64,000 nt of DNA, from assembly GCA_015179025.1 (NCBI GenBank), contig WHUX01000107.1:1-64000 (forward strand), given 5' to 3'. The notes beneath the pieces are model-generated. The model was not told the DNA's origin. It saw only the letters and a list, made by a program, of their open reading frames with translations, and did no database searches. Source of the DNA: Terfezia claveryi (Eukaryota > Ascomycota > Pezizomycetes > Pezizales > Pezizaceae). Shown in pieces: positions 55,378-64,000 of the stretch. How positions within the stretch are numbered: the stretch's first letter is position 1; each line of letters starts with the position of its first letter. The position numbers and the translations under genes are program-made.

Positions 55378-57275
55378 AAGCTAGCTAAAGTCATAAGGTG
55401 TCAAATGGTTTTGTTTGGGCAAACCTCGCACTTCTACCGGACATATTCGTCTTTCTACGCTAGATACGCATTTAGGGAAGTGTTCATCTCGGAACTTTTG
55501 TACCGCTTAGCATTGTAGTGGCAGAAATTGAGCCGTAAGCGAAATATTGCTGGGCTGGTCTATTACGGGAAGGGGTATTATGTATATAAATTTTGCAAAC
55601 TCTAGACACCTACTGTTGTAGTCCTTTATATCGGAGTGGCTACAAGAATTCATTTACAAATATCCGCTCCCTAGTTTTTTTTTTATTGTTTTTTACATCT
55701 GCACTCACAGTCGACCTTAAGACATGGCTAGCTAGCGCTGGAACCTCTAACGGAATATGGGTTAGAATAGTCTGAATGCGAGTCCCTATCATGACCTTAG
55801 GTCGATTGCGGGTATAGACCATAAAGAAGGAAAACAAAGTCTAGAATGTAGGCCTGGGCACGAGCTGGCTCCAGCCGAGCCTGGGGGTAGGCTCGAGCTT
55901 TTACCATATATTTTCGGGCTCGAGCCGGGTCGGTTCGTGCCCATTCTAGTAGAATGCGAGTACTGAATTACACAAAAAAAGAGACTTCGACGGAAACTTC
56001 ATTGGGAGCGCCTGTGACAACGGATATGGCACCGTATATGGCCCAACGAAACAAACGTACACAAACTACATAAACCCCAATCCAAACTATATGAAATTTC
56101 CGGCAGAATCATGATGCTCACAAACTGTCTGTCACTAGTCCGAAGTCATATTCCTATTCCTGCCTCTATCACAGTCGTATGCCTGCATTGGGGCCCAGCA
56201 ACCTCTCAACTTCGCATAGGTACTAAGCTTCCTATCAGAGAATGCCACAACAAAGCCAGTGACCTTCCCCAGTCTCCACATACTTCCCAAGAGCCAACGT
56301 GCCCCGAAAATCTCATTAGCTTCCACATCCTGTATAATATCTCTCATGGATCATTGGTAGGGGACCGCTCAATAATATTGGCTAAGCCAAGAGATTGCTC
56401 TTTGGTGATGTGATGGTAGCCGGTGTTTTGGCTGGTCGGGATTTCTTGCCAATAGATTTCTCTGCCAGATGTGATGCTCGGGGAGCCATTACCGGAGCCT
56501 CGTCCTCATCCTCATACCCGGATAGGCTTCGTACATAGGATAATCCCTTTGACTGGATATTCTTGACCCATCTTTCATAACCACATCTTCGCTCCCTTTA
56601 CTGCGTCCTTGCCTTTGCTTTTTCCCTTCTACCTTTTCTTCCCCATTGCCATCTCCAATCTCTCAATTCAAACCTCCTTCTGTGTACCTGTCGCCGTTCT
56701 TTCCACTTCTGCCTACTGTATATGTTCTGGGCCGCTCGCGGGCATCGGCCGCCGGTGGGCAGCATACCCTCTGTGCCGGTCGCGGCCAATTAATATAATT
56801 CCTCAATTTGGTAACTATGAATTGAACAAAACATTCTTCTACACTCAAAAAGCACCCTATGAAGTCATTTTTGACCACCCCTTCCACATCACAGAAAAAC
56901 GGCAGACATTGAACATGGGGAGAATTCCGGAAAAATTACCTCAAGCCCTTCAAATGATGAAGCACATGCTTGTGTAGTTAACAACTCATCACCTTCATCT
57001 CTGATGATGAATGGAATGGAGAGGAGGATACTGTGTTTATTGCTACTGTAGAAATGCGCAATGTTTCCTATGCAATAGGTATTTGAAATTAGTTTCTTAT
57101 CTACCGGTTCCTATCTATGGGGTTTTTAAAATATGGGGCCTTATGGTTCAGGCTATACAGAACCATCTTGTACTGAATATTGATGCGCTATGTGGAATTC
57201 AGTGAAGTTCAGAATAATCATCATTATAATATGTTTTGTCTACATCTTGTTGCAACGATTTATCCTATTAGTAAG
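55378..57275. other. Intergenic; one small palindromic MITE, otherwise unassigned
   Basis: ORFs at 56111-56413 and 56609-56977 (plus) show no family features. The only structured item is the element at 55855-55943. Confidence 0.45.
55855..55943. mobile_element. Small hAT-like palindromic MITE, 89 bp
   Basis: The ends TGGGCACGA...TCGTGCCCA are inverted, and the interior repeats GGCTCGAGC words in both orientations around an AT core, so the whole unit can fold. The flanks contain CTAGAATG and CTAGTAGAATG, but an 8-bp duplication is not certain. Confidence 0.45.
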
Positions 57276-58873
57276 AATAATCCCAGCTTCTTTTTTTTTT
57301 TTTTTTTGAAATCTGTACGTCTATGGAGCCTAAGGCTATGAGACGGCCCCATTCCCTCATCTTAGAAGACTTGGTACATCCACGGGACAACGGATTGCAT
57401 AAACGCCCAGCCTCCCAAGCCTAAGAAACGCAACCGAAATGACCCCTACCTCCCCCGCCACGCCTCCTACAGGCCCACCCCCATTAAAAATATATCCTCC
57501 TCCACCACGCCCCCTTCCGGCCCTCCCCTCTCGACGAGCCGCTCACACCAGGTCCAGGTTGGAGAAGAAGGTCTCCACCAAGTCAATGGTAGTTTCCTTC
57601 CCTCCATCTTTTACTTTCCTGAGCCATCTCCCCCGCTCGTCCATTTCTCCCCAGGAGCCCCATCTCCTGCCAATCTCCTCCCCTCGTAGGCATACCAGGG
57701 CAACATGCCTACCGGTCTCTTGGCACTGACCACAGGATCGGCACGTGGGATCGACTGTATCATCCAACTTCGCACGCCAGGATTGAAGGTTCCCCTTCCC
57801 TGTACGGCATTGGACATAGTTTGCCCGTGCCTTCCTGCCCCATCTCACCACCCTCCCCATTCCTGCACCCATAACCCTCCTTTCCTTTTCCCTCATTCTT
57901 CTCCATTCTTGTTTTAGTCCCCCTTCTGTAATTAGGGGGTACTTAGGGAACTCCGCCTCCGCCCCCTTCTTTGCCAGGGAATCTGCAGTTTCATTACCCT
58001 CAATTCCGACATGGGCCTTGACCCAACCCAGCCTCACCGCCCCTTCACCTACTCTTCTCTGCCTCTGTTTGATCAGCTTTACCACCCCCCTCAGGTCGGC
58101 GGTCCTGGCTCTGCCTTTTTTCCCTGCCTCTCGGATCGCAGCCAGTGCAGCCTGGGAGTCTGTCAATATCAAGACCTTCCACTCTCCATTAGCCTCCTTT
58201 AAAGCTCTGTTGATCCCCACCACTTCTCCGTCCCACACAGTAGCCAACCTCCCAATGCCTACCTCTCCCCTTACCTTGCCCCCAGCCGAGCACCACCCCC
58301 CCCCCCAACTCGGCCCTATAAGCTCATACTTCCATCCGTATAGATGACTACAGAGTCCTCCTTGGCAGCCTCAATCTTTTTTTGCCATTGCTCTGGTTTG
58401 GACTCTCTTGTCAGGTGGAGGTCTACTATAGGGATCTGGGTCTTCTCTACCCTCCCCCCTATACTCAATCTCTCATTCCCCTCCTCCATCAACACTCCAG
58501 CCTTGCTCCGTATAGCTGTCAAAACTGAGGTAAAGCCATCCTTAGCAAAGAAGGGCTCACCAAAGTTGTCCCACGCTCTCCCTTCCTCCACGTTCCTTCT
58601 CCTTCTACCTTCCCCCAGCCACAGGTCTCCAAGTGCATTGGGGTAACGCATCATTTTGCCCATCAGTCTGGCCTGAGCTGCATCCAGAGCCATCCTAGGT
58701 GACTCAACTCCTGCGATCTGGCTCACCAGATCCCGCCTTGACCCATGGGTTGCATTCACACACTTCTTCAGGGCTTGGTATTGGAGTTTTTCGAATTCCT
58801 CTTCCCAGTCCTTCTGCCCTCTCCATCCGAGCTCTGCGCCCCATAAGGCTACTGCCCGGAAATAATCCCAGCT
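57276..58873 (-). mobile_element. Tad-like LINE, 5'-truncated, with 13-bp target duplications
   Basis: AATAATCCCAGCT occurs at 57276-57288 and again at 58861-58873. Between them lies the T-run 57291-57308 (A-tail on minus), a 3' UTR, then coding sequence for the C-terminal RNase H and zinc domain and the end of RT. A tail plus duplications proves target-primed insertion. It is truncated at 58860. Confidence 0.93.
57543..58860 (-). pseudogene. LINE ORF2 C-terminal part: RT end, RNase H, zinc motif
   Basis: The piece 58316-58759 has GVESPRMALDAAQARLMGK and ends in the RNase H start VVIYTDGSMSL (first catalytic Asp). After a frame break in a C-run near 58297-58306, 57543-58247 carries VATVWDGEVVGINRAL-type sequence, LILTDSQAALAAIREA (catalytic Asp), WVKAHVGIEGNETADSLAK (His/Asp) and the Cys motif CRSCGQCQETGRHVALVC. 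RNase H looks catalytically complete across the shift. The reverse transcriptase core is missing through 5' truncation. Confidence 0.9.
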
Positions 58874-59340
58874 ATTTCTTACTTATAGGATCCAGCTAAG
58901 GTGCAAAACAGTACTTTCTTAATCGCAGGTACTTATTTATACGCAGATTGCTAAGTATAACTACTGGTGTTTTCGTTTCAAGTGTTTGCAAAAACTTCTA
59001 CTCTAATTGTTATTGCCGATACTTTAAGAATAATCTGAAATTCTCAATTTATTAACATACGAAAGTGTTTATTGCTCATGACTGTATTAACCTCTTAGCT
59101 CTGGCTGAACCAAATTGGAATATTAGATGGAGGTTTAATCGATTGGGAAATACATGGCAGTCGCTGGGATAGCTCCAGCTAGGTATACTGTTATCAATTC
59201 TTCTTTTTTGGGGGAAATCAGTACTCGTAAACCTTTATCAATACAAGTGCATTATATACCAAATTGAGTAATTATTTAAATTGCCCGTGAGCGGCCCAGA
59301 ACATATATCCCCACATCTGTCACCACCACCACTGTTACTA
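58874..59340. other. Intergenic, nothing recognised
   Basis: No gene or repeat was recognised. Confidence 0.45.
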
Positions 59341-59343
59341 ACG

Positions 59344-59621
59344 GCGTATATATAGGGTCAGTCTGAGCTGAATTGCTGTCTCAGCTGGCAGCCCCCTTCC
59401 CTTGACCCGCCACTTCTTCCTTTCCACCGCTATCAACTATCCTGTGCCTCCTTCTCCGCCCATTATTTCCAACTCTGTTCAACCTCTATATACAACTCCG
59501 CTAACCTATTTACCTTTATTCTAATAGATACTACTTCAGAGCACACCCCACATGCGAGCAGCTCCACTATCCACTGCACAACCGCATCGCCGGTCCCTTA
59601 TGTTACCGATGCTTGCTATTG
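59344..59621 (+). other. Possible promoter and start of a gene cut off by a SINE
   Basis: GCGTATATATAGGGTC (59344-59359) is a good TATA box. About 30 bp on, a long pyrimidine-rich leader (CCCCCTTCCCTTGACCC, CTTCTTCCTTTCC) leads to ATG 59552. The frame (RAAPLSTAQPHRRSLML) is open but runs straight into a SINE at 59622. It is either a truncated gene or a first exon. The product is unknown. Confidence 0.3.
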
Positions 59622-59740
59622 ATTTATTTTTCTTTAAAAAAACGCATGACTCCTATTCGGCCCCAGTAAGGGACCATAAGGAGCCACTCGAAAACCCAAG
59701 TGGCAAGTTAATCTGCAGTTCCGGCGCCTATATACCGCAA
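59622..59740 (-). mobile_element. SINE copy
   Basis: T-rich tail side at 59622-59640, then CTCCTATTCGGCCCCAGTAA, GGAGCCACTC, a deletion in the hairpin region, and the head GGCGCCTATATACCGCAA. Confidence 0.85.
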
Positions 59741-59754
59741 AGTAACAAACTCAA

Positions 59755-59810
59755 GATACTGGGACCGAATAGGAGTAATGAGCATTAAAAAAAGAAAAAA
59801 GAAAAAAAAA
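59755..59810 (+). mobile_element. Short SINE/LINE tail in opposite orientation
   Basis: GATACTGGGACCGAATAGGA then GTAATGAGCATTA and an A-rich tail (59786-59810). It is separated from the previous, inverted copy by only 14 bp. Confidence 0.8.
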
Positions 59811-60583
59811 CCCAAAAGCTGGGAATTCCTGTTATTGAGGCGTAATGCTGCTGTGTGGGAAGCTTCGAAAAATAAATAGAGAGCTAGCCACGGACCAGCT
59901 GTGCCAGGAGAACTTCTACAATCGGAGAAATACTGCCCTATGCTCCTGTAGGACTTCTCCAAGCAACTGGACCGATTTCTGCTCTGGCTGCATTGGCTCA
60001 AGCCTTTTGTAGAAAAAAAAAAGTCTCCGAGTTACGGGACATCGTGCACGGTTTCACTAATAGCCTAGTTATCCCATTACTGCAGCACAAAAACTCGATC
60101 TTCGTGCTTCAAGAGGGTTTGCAGACCTTCTCATATCACAACCGTATATTCAAAAGCCCTTTCTATTCCCCTGTAATTCGCTGGAAGAAAAAGAAAAAGT
60201 AAGGAGCAGAAGGTGAGGGCTGCTTCGCTGACCAAAAAAAAGGAATCCACGGTGCCGAGCATTATTAAGACTGTTCTCACAGAGACAGACGCTGGGGCAG
60301 AAATTCAAGGGACCCTTTTGCAACAACGCACGCGGAGTGAACCGCGGTAACCGCTGAGCTGTGTAGCGATTATCCAGACAGTCACGACGTCCAGGTAGAG
60401 TTACTCGATGGGAAACCCTTATCGAGCTCCGAGATTCCTTGTCAGCGATCCATGACCAGCTGCGTCATCGCTTTCATATTTGTTCGGTCAGTTCCATTGC
60501 TTACATCCTTGTCTGGCCAATTGGCACTTGAGTTGTCGTCGTTTCCGTACATTTGCTTTTGCTATTCGGCACACGAGATTATG
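59811..60583. other. Unassigned; possible fragments of a host gene
   Basis: Short open stretches (for example 59993-60202 plus, and one near 60240-60350) have reasonable codon texture but no family match and are broken by A-runs. Nothing further can be supported. Confidence 0.35.
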
Positions 60584-60727
60584 TTGCAGTATATAGGCGC
60601 CGGGCCTGGCAGATTAACTTGCCTGGTCCTGAATCCACCCGGGTTTCTGGGTGGCTCCTCATGGTCCCTTTACTGGGACCGGATAGGAGTAATGAGTATA
60701 TTTAAAATAAAAAAAAATAAAAAAAAA
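60584..60727 (+). mobile_element. SINE copy, full length with A-tail
   Basis: It has the head TTGCAGTATATAGGCGCCGG, CCTGGCAGATTAACTTGCC, ACCCGGGTTTCTGGGTGGCT, TTACTGGGACCGGATAGGAG and an A-rich tail to 60727, 144 bp. An A-box-like TGGCAGATTAA and B-box-like GTCCTGAATCC may form an internal pol III promoter. Confidence 0.88.
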
Positions 60728-61165
60728 GCCACCTGGGTGTCAGACCGGTATCCGACCCTGTATTCTCTTGTTCCTGATTGGCCGAATATTACATCCTTGC
60801 ACATGTTTTTTCCCTGATTTCCCAATGTATAAGACATTGCTCCAGAAAATGATTTTCCGTTAAGAATCAAAGAGTCTTCACCAGATCGCATCGTTCACTA
60901 CCTAGTGTATTCTACTCTGTTCTCTCCACTACGCGTATTACCATCCACTGTAATAGACATACAGAGGTTTCTCGATACAAGCATACCTTCGCCGGTCCCA
61001 AATAGTAAATAAGCATACTTTGGATACAAGAATATTCTTATGGTCACCATACATCTGCTAGTATCTAGAGAAGTGCTAATCCACAAATAGGAACTTATCA
61101 ATGAGAAATTACCTATAACATCGCATCTCCGGAGACAATATAGAGAATAACATACCGTAACAATA

Positions 61166-62237
61166 ATGGTCTATTCTTCCAAATCTCCTGTTGCAAAACA
61201 GCGTCAGGCCTCGTCGGAACTTGGGCGTCAAGCCATCAAGACATATGCCGAAGAAAATCCCAAGTCGACCTGGCGACATATCAAACGTTGGTTGTTTGAA
61301 TCCGCAAACCCGAATAAGGAGCTTACACAGTCCCAAAACAGCAAAATTCTGAACCCCAAAAGACCTTGTGGACCTTCCAATGTGGATCCAGTCCAAGTAT
61401 AAAAGCTGCGGCTTGAATACAAGCGCATAAAAACCGGCAAGCATATGAAGTTGGACTCTGCACGATTCCAATGACAGCAATTAACGCAAAAGCGTGGCGC
61501 TGCAATATCAGGGTTGATGTTGCAAGGAAAGGCAGCACAATCTATTCAGCTAAAGGATATATTTCCTCATGGCCCCCCTGATGGGGCCGCATAGGAGTAA
61601 CAAGTATTTTTTTTTAAAAAAAAGAGGATATATTGATCATCAGCTTCTATTAGGCTGGTTAACTGATGCCTTTGACCCTCAAACTGCTGCTAAGCTGGCT
61701 CATCCACGAGATTGGCGATTATTGATATGGGATGGTCATGAATCACATATAAACTTTGATGTTCTTCAGTTTTGCAACTCACAGTGTATTAAATTTCTGA
61801 AGCTACAATCTCATGCAACTCATGTTCTCCAGCCATTAGATTTGGTGGTCTTTTCGGATTTTCAGCATAACAATTCTCTTGAAATTGATGCAGCATCACA
61901 GTTAGGACGGTCTGGAATTGCAAAACACAACTTCCTACAATTCCTCCACCCTGCACGCAAAGCCATATTCAGTAAACCAGATTTAATTAGGTAGATTTAA
62001 TCCATCGTGCATTTCAGGTTGCAGGCAATTGGCCTTATGATCCAACACAAGTTTATGATCGTTTGATCTTACCACCACCCAAGCCGATACAACCTCCTCC
62101 TTCCGACCTACAACAAATTCTCCAGGCTCTCGTACCTACACTCACATCACTCGGAGCCTCTTCTGAAAATCTTGCAAGCCTTGCTCAGATTCAACATAGT
62201 AGCAATCAATTAACTGCTCAACTTGGTCTACATGCAT
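61166..62237 (+). pseudogene. pogo-like transposase, internally deleted and interrupted
   Basis: The N-terminal piece 61166-61402 has an HTH (KQRQASSELGRQAIKTYAEE, then LTQSQNSKILNPK). Across shifts it continues to ISGLMLQGKAAQSI, the second CENP-B-type HTH. A 61-bp insertion follows. The frame resumes with LLLGWLTDAFDPQTA, catalytic Asp in LIWDGHESH and Asp in HVLQPLDLV. The C-terminus, over a TAG at 61992-61994, includes FQVAGNWPYDPTQVYDRLIL and ends at about 62237. The first catalytic Asp region is absent, so it is an internally deleted copy. Confidence 0.8.
61564..61624 (+). mobile_element. 61-bp retroposed tail with 10-bp target duplication
   Basis: TCCTCATGGCCCCCCTGATG to the A-run is the last about 60 nt of the SINE/LINE family. 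It is flanked by AGGATATATT at 61554-61563 and 61625-61634. Confidence 0.9.
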
Positions 62238-62540
62238 GAACATCATTCCGAAGAGCTGCAATCGGAGTTAAATAAACAGCGGGGTGCACGGTAAGCACGA
62301 TCGTCGGGTCCTCAGTAAAGCCTGAATGTCACTGAAGAGTACCTCAGGTAACGAAAGGTGGAGCGAGATTAGTCTGGTTGGCACGAGCGAGATAATGAAC
62401 TGGCGGAAAAGGAGGCAAAGCGGGTTGCAAAGGCTGGATGAAAACGCTAAGCCCCTGAACCCCTGCCTGAGGATACCTGGCCTGCACCTGTATATAGCAC
62501 GCTTAATCCTAATATACTCTAGTCGCTCGCATCAACCAGA
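62238..62540. other. Spacer, nothing recognised
   Basis: An open plus frame (62326-62607) has no family features. AGTCTGGTTG (about 62371) and CAACCAGACT (about 62536) form a short inverted pair. Confidence 0.4.
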
Positions 62541-62597
62541 CTACTCGCATCCCATCAACCCCTCCATCCCATCAACCCCTCCATCCCATCAACCGTT
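62541..62597. repeat. 17-bp minisatellite
   Basis: The unit CATCAACCCCTCCATCC repeats about three times. The last codons of the neighbouring HET frame run into its edge. Confidence 0.8.
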
Positions 62598-64000
62598 CAA
62601 TCTCTGATATATGTGACGGTAAGAAGTGTAGTTGGTAGCGCAAGGGTCTTACTTCTGAGGGCCTTTCGTCTGAGAGCCTAGGGAAAAGACTACCTTTCTC
62701 AAGAACTTGAGATCGGTGTATGCCGCCAAAGTGCTCGTCGGAACAAAGTACTCCCATCTTCCACCCCCCGCACAACACTACCCAACTACTACTGGGTGTC
62801 AAACTATGTGTGAATAACTGATACATGGTATGAGAATTAACAAAATTAAGCCAGCTCACCATGCCTACTTCAATATGCGGGGGGTAAAACCGCAGGTTGA
62901 GTGACATGCCTGGGTAACGTGGTTCAGGCTTGGGCTGAGCTACGACAAGGCAGCAATTTCCATCTTGCTCTGCCCGCTTGATATTCGCTCTCAAGTGATA
63001 TCCGAAAAATTCAATTTCGATCGGCCAGGACAACATCGGCATTATACTGATTGATAATGAGCATGGTATCTCCTGTTTGACGAATGCCTTAGTGCAATCA
63101 CTCAATTCAGGCCAGGTGGGAAACAGGCCCAAGAGGCCTGTGCAGGGACAATTGAAGAAAAGTTCAGCCAATAATGACAATGGCGCACTTCTAAGGCAAC
63201 GATCCCATCCCTGCTCGACAGTCTCCTTCTGTGAATACAATGGCAGCACCTCAAAATGTAACAAGTAGCTGAGCGCGGCAATCTTGTCAACTTCATTGGT
63301 CGCGCGCCGGAGACCCATCTCTCGTGCCAATGCGATAATGCTTCGACTAGAGTTTATCCCTGGCATCCCACCCGAGCCTTCGATTTCATGCAGATATTCC
63401 CGAAGTCTCGCCCTAGTACCTCGCCACATGGAAGTCGTGTTGAGGGGATTCATCCAAGGGTCCAATAGCCCACCATTCATCATCCGCGCAGTTGACTCTT
63501 GCAATGTCCAAGTCCTATTAAGCCAATGGTGTTCGCTATCCCATCCTGTGCTTTCGAAAGCTCTTCCCAGGCCGTTAAAATATCGTAGCACCCCTACCGC
63601 ACTTTTGTAGACATTTCCAATTGTTGGGACATCGACAGCTATCTCGTCATTATGCCGTCCTCCTGTGGGGTCTTGACCTAATTCAAGGGATATCAGGAGT
63701 TTTTCCAGGCTGGTAGGCCTTGTAGGTCGATGTTCACTCTCGTTAGCCCAGGGCTGCCGAAGGCACAACACATCAAGCCAACAGTACCTGCTGGAAGGAA
63801 AGTGCCCAAGAACTTCGTTTCGGATGAGCTCCAAATCAACACCTCTTGGAAGTGGAACAGCCCATGCACCTTGGTTGATGTGCGTGTAAATATATTCAAG
63901 CTCCCCATCTGGAACCCAGCTGTGCGAAATAGCCACATACTCCGGGAAACATTGAGCATCAGCATTCCACGGCAACTGGAACAGATAGAACGGGATAACG
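62572..64000 (-). CDS. HET-domain (heterokaryon incompatibility) protein, 5' end outside window
   Basis: The frame is open to the window edge and no ATG lies near the first visible residues, so the start is beyond 64000. HET motifs in order: EYVAISHSWVPDGELE, SRYCWLDVLCLRQ, then VPTIGNVYKSAVGVLRYFN and HWLNRTWTLQES. HET proteins trigger programmed cell death or incompatibility after fusion of unlike hyphae and often serve as signalling domains in fungal immunity. An in-frame 42-nt intron (GTGAGC...ATCAG, about 62819-62860) may be present. The last residues are coded by the flanking minisatellite, so the true C-terminus is uncertain. Confidence 0.88.
   Translation of the reverse strand, partial: VIPFYLFQLPWNADAQCFPEYVAISHSWVPDGELEYIYTHINQGAWAVPLPRGVDLELIRNEVLGHFPSSRYCWLDVLCLRQPWANESEHRPTRPTSLEKLLISLELGQDPTGGRHNDEIAVDVPTIGNVYKSAVGVLRYFNGLGRAFESTGWDSEHHWLNRTWTLQESTARMMNGGLLDPWMNPLNTTSMWRGTRARLREYLHEIEGSGGMPGINSSRSIIALAREMGLRRATNEVDKIAALSYLLHFEVLPLYSQKETVEQGWDRCLRSAPLSLLAELFFNCPCTGLLGLFPTWPELSDCTKAFVKQEIPCSLSISIMPMLSWPIEIEFFGYHLRANIKRAEQDGNCCLVVAQPKPEPRYPGMSLNLRFYPPHIEVGMVSWLNFVNSHTMYQLFTHSLTPSSSWVVLCGGWKMGVLCSDEHFGGIHRSQVLEKGSLFPRLSDERPSEVRPLRYQLHFLPSHISEIERLMGWRG

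Noticed and set aside
62620..62700. tRNA-like GTAGTTGGTAGCGC word resembling a D-arm
   Set aside because: No T-arm GTTCRANTC sequence and no acceptor-stem pairing could be drawn.

Overview
The window looks like a piece of a filamentous ascomycete genome, possibly a pezizomycete, although that placement is a guess. The evidence for a fungus is the short introns (about 45-120 nt) with GTRNGT donors, a HET-domain gene, an HSPA12-type Hsp70-like gene, a fungal-style U2 snRNA, a Ty3/gypsy chromovirus, Tad-like LINEs, Fot1/pogo transposons, and C-to-T/G-to-A decay of repeats (RIP-like) that leaves long AT-rich, stop-riddled tracts.

Layout. 1-25 kb is a repeat island. It holds a TIR-bearing element (147-1226), an old gypsy scrap (about 1.3-1.75 kb), and a complete 6.44-kb chromovirus at 3325-9767, read on the minus strand, with 619-bp LTRs and an ACGGC target duplication. 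The chromovirus sits inside an older TIR element (2323-9817). Then come AT-rich decayed ORFs (10.8-13.0 kb), a second gypsy copy reduced to gag plus one LTR (about 13.9-15.9 kb), a Fot1/pogo DNA transposon (about 16.07-18.96 kb), another AT-rich stretch, and a third gypsy copy (about 21.06-23.37 kb) whose two halves have very different mutation loads.

25-50 kb contains most of the host genes: a secreted type-B carboxylesterase/lipase (26682-28600, four exons), a multi-pass membrane protein (29729-30691, minus), a secreted SH3-like plus CHAP cell-wall hydrolase (35812-36525, minus), a secreted SH3-like plus GH24 lysozyme (42377-43189), a U2 snRNA gene (about 45812-45997), and an 11-exon HSPA12-like ATPase gene (46816-49495, minus). 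Between them lie MITEs, a GH35 beta-galactosidase scrap carrying a retroposed tail, LINE pieces, SINEs and a 1.8-kb foldback element that ends about 65 bp upstream of the U2 TATA box.

50-64 kb is again rich in retroposons: LINE 3' ends, SINEs sharing the LINE 3' tail, a 5'-truncated Tad-like LINE with 13-bp target duplications (57289-58860), and broken pogo transposases. It also has a frameshifted conserved-looking coiled-coil gene (53791-55377) and, at the right edge, a HET-domain gene running out of the window (62572-64000, minus).

Functional reading: the CHAP and GH24 proteins share the same N-terminal Cys-containing SH3-like module and signal peptides and lie 5.9 kb apart, which suggests a secreted anti-bacterial (peptidoglycan-cleaving) pair. 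The SINE and LINE copies appear to be one mobilisation system. All identifications come from reading motifs, with no database search.
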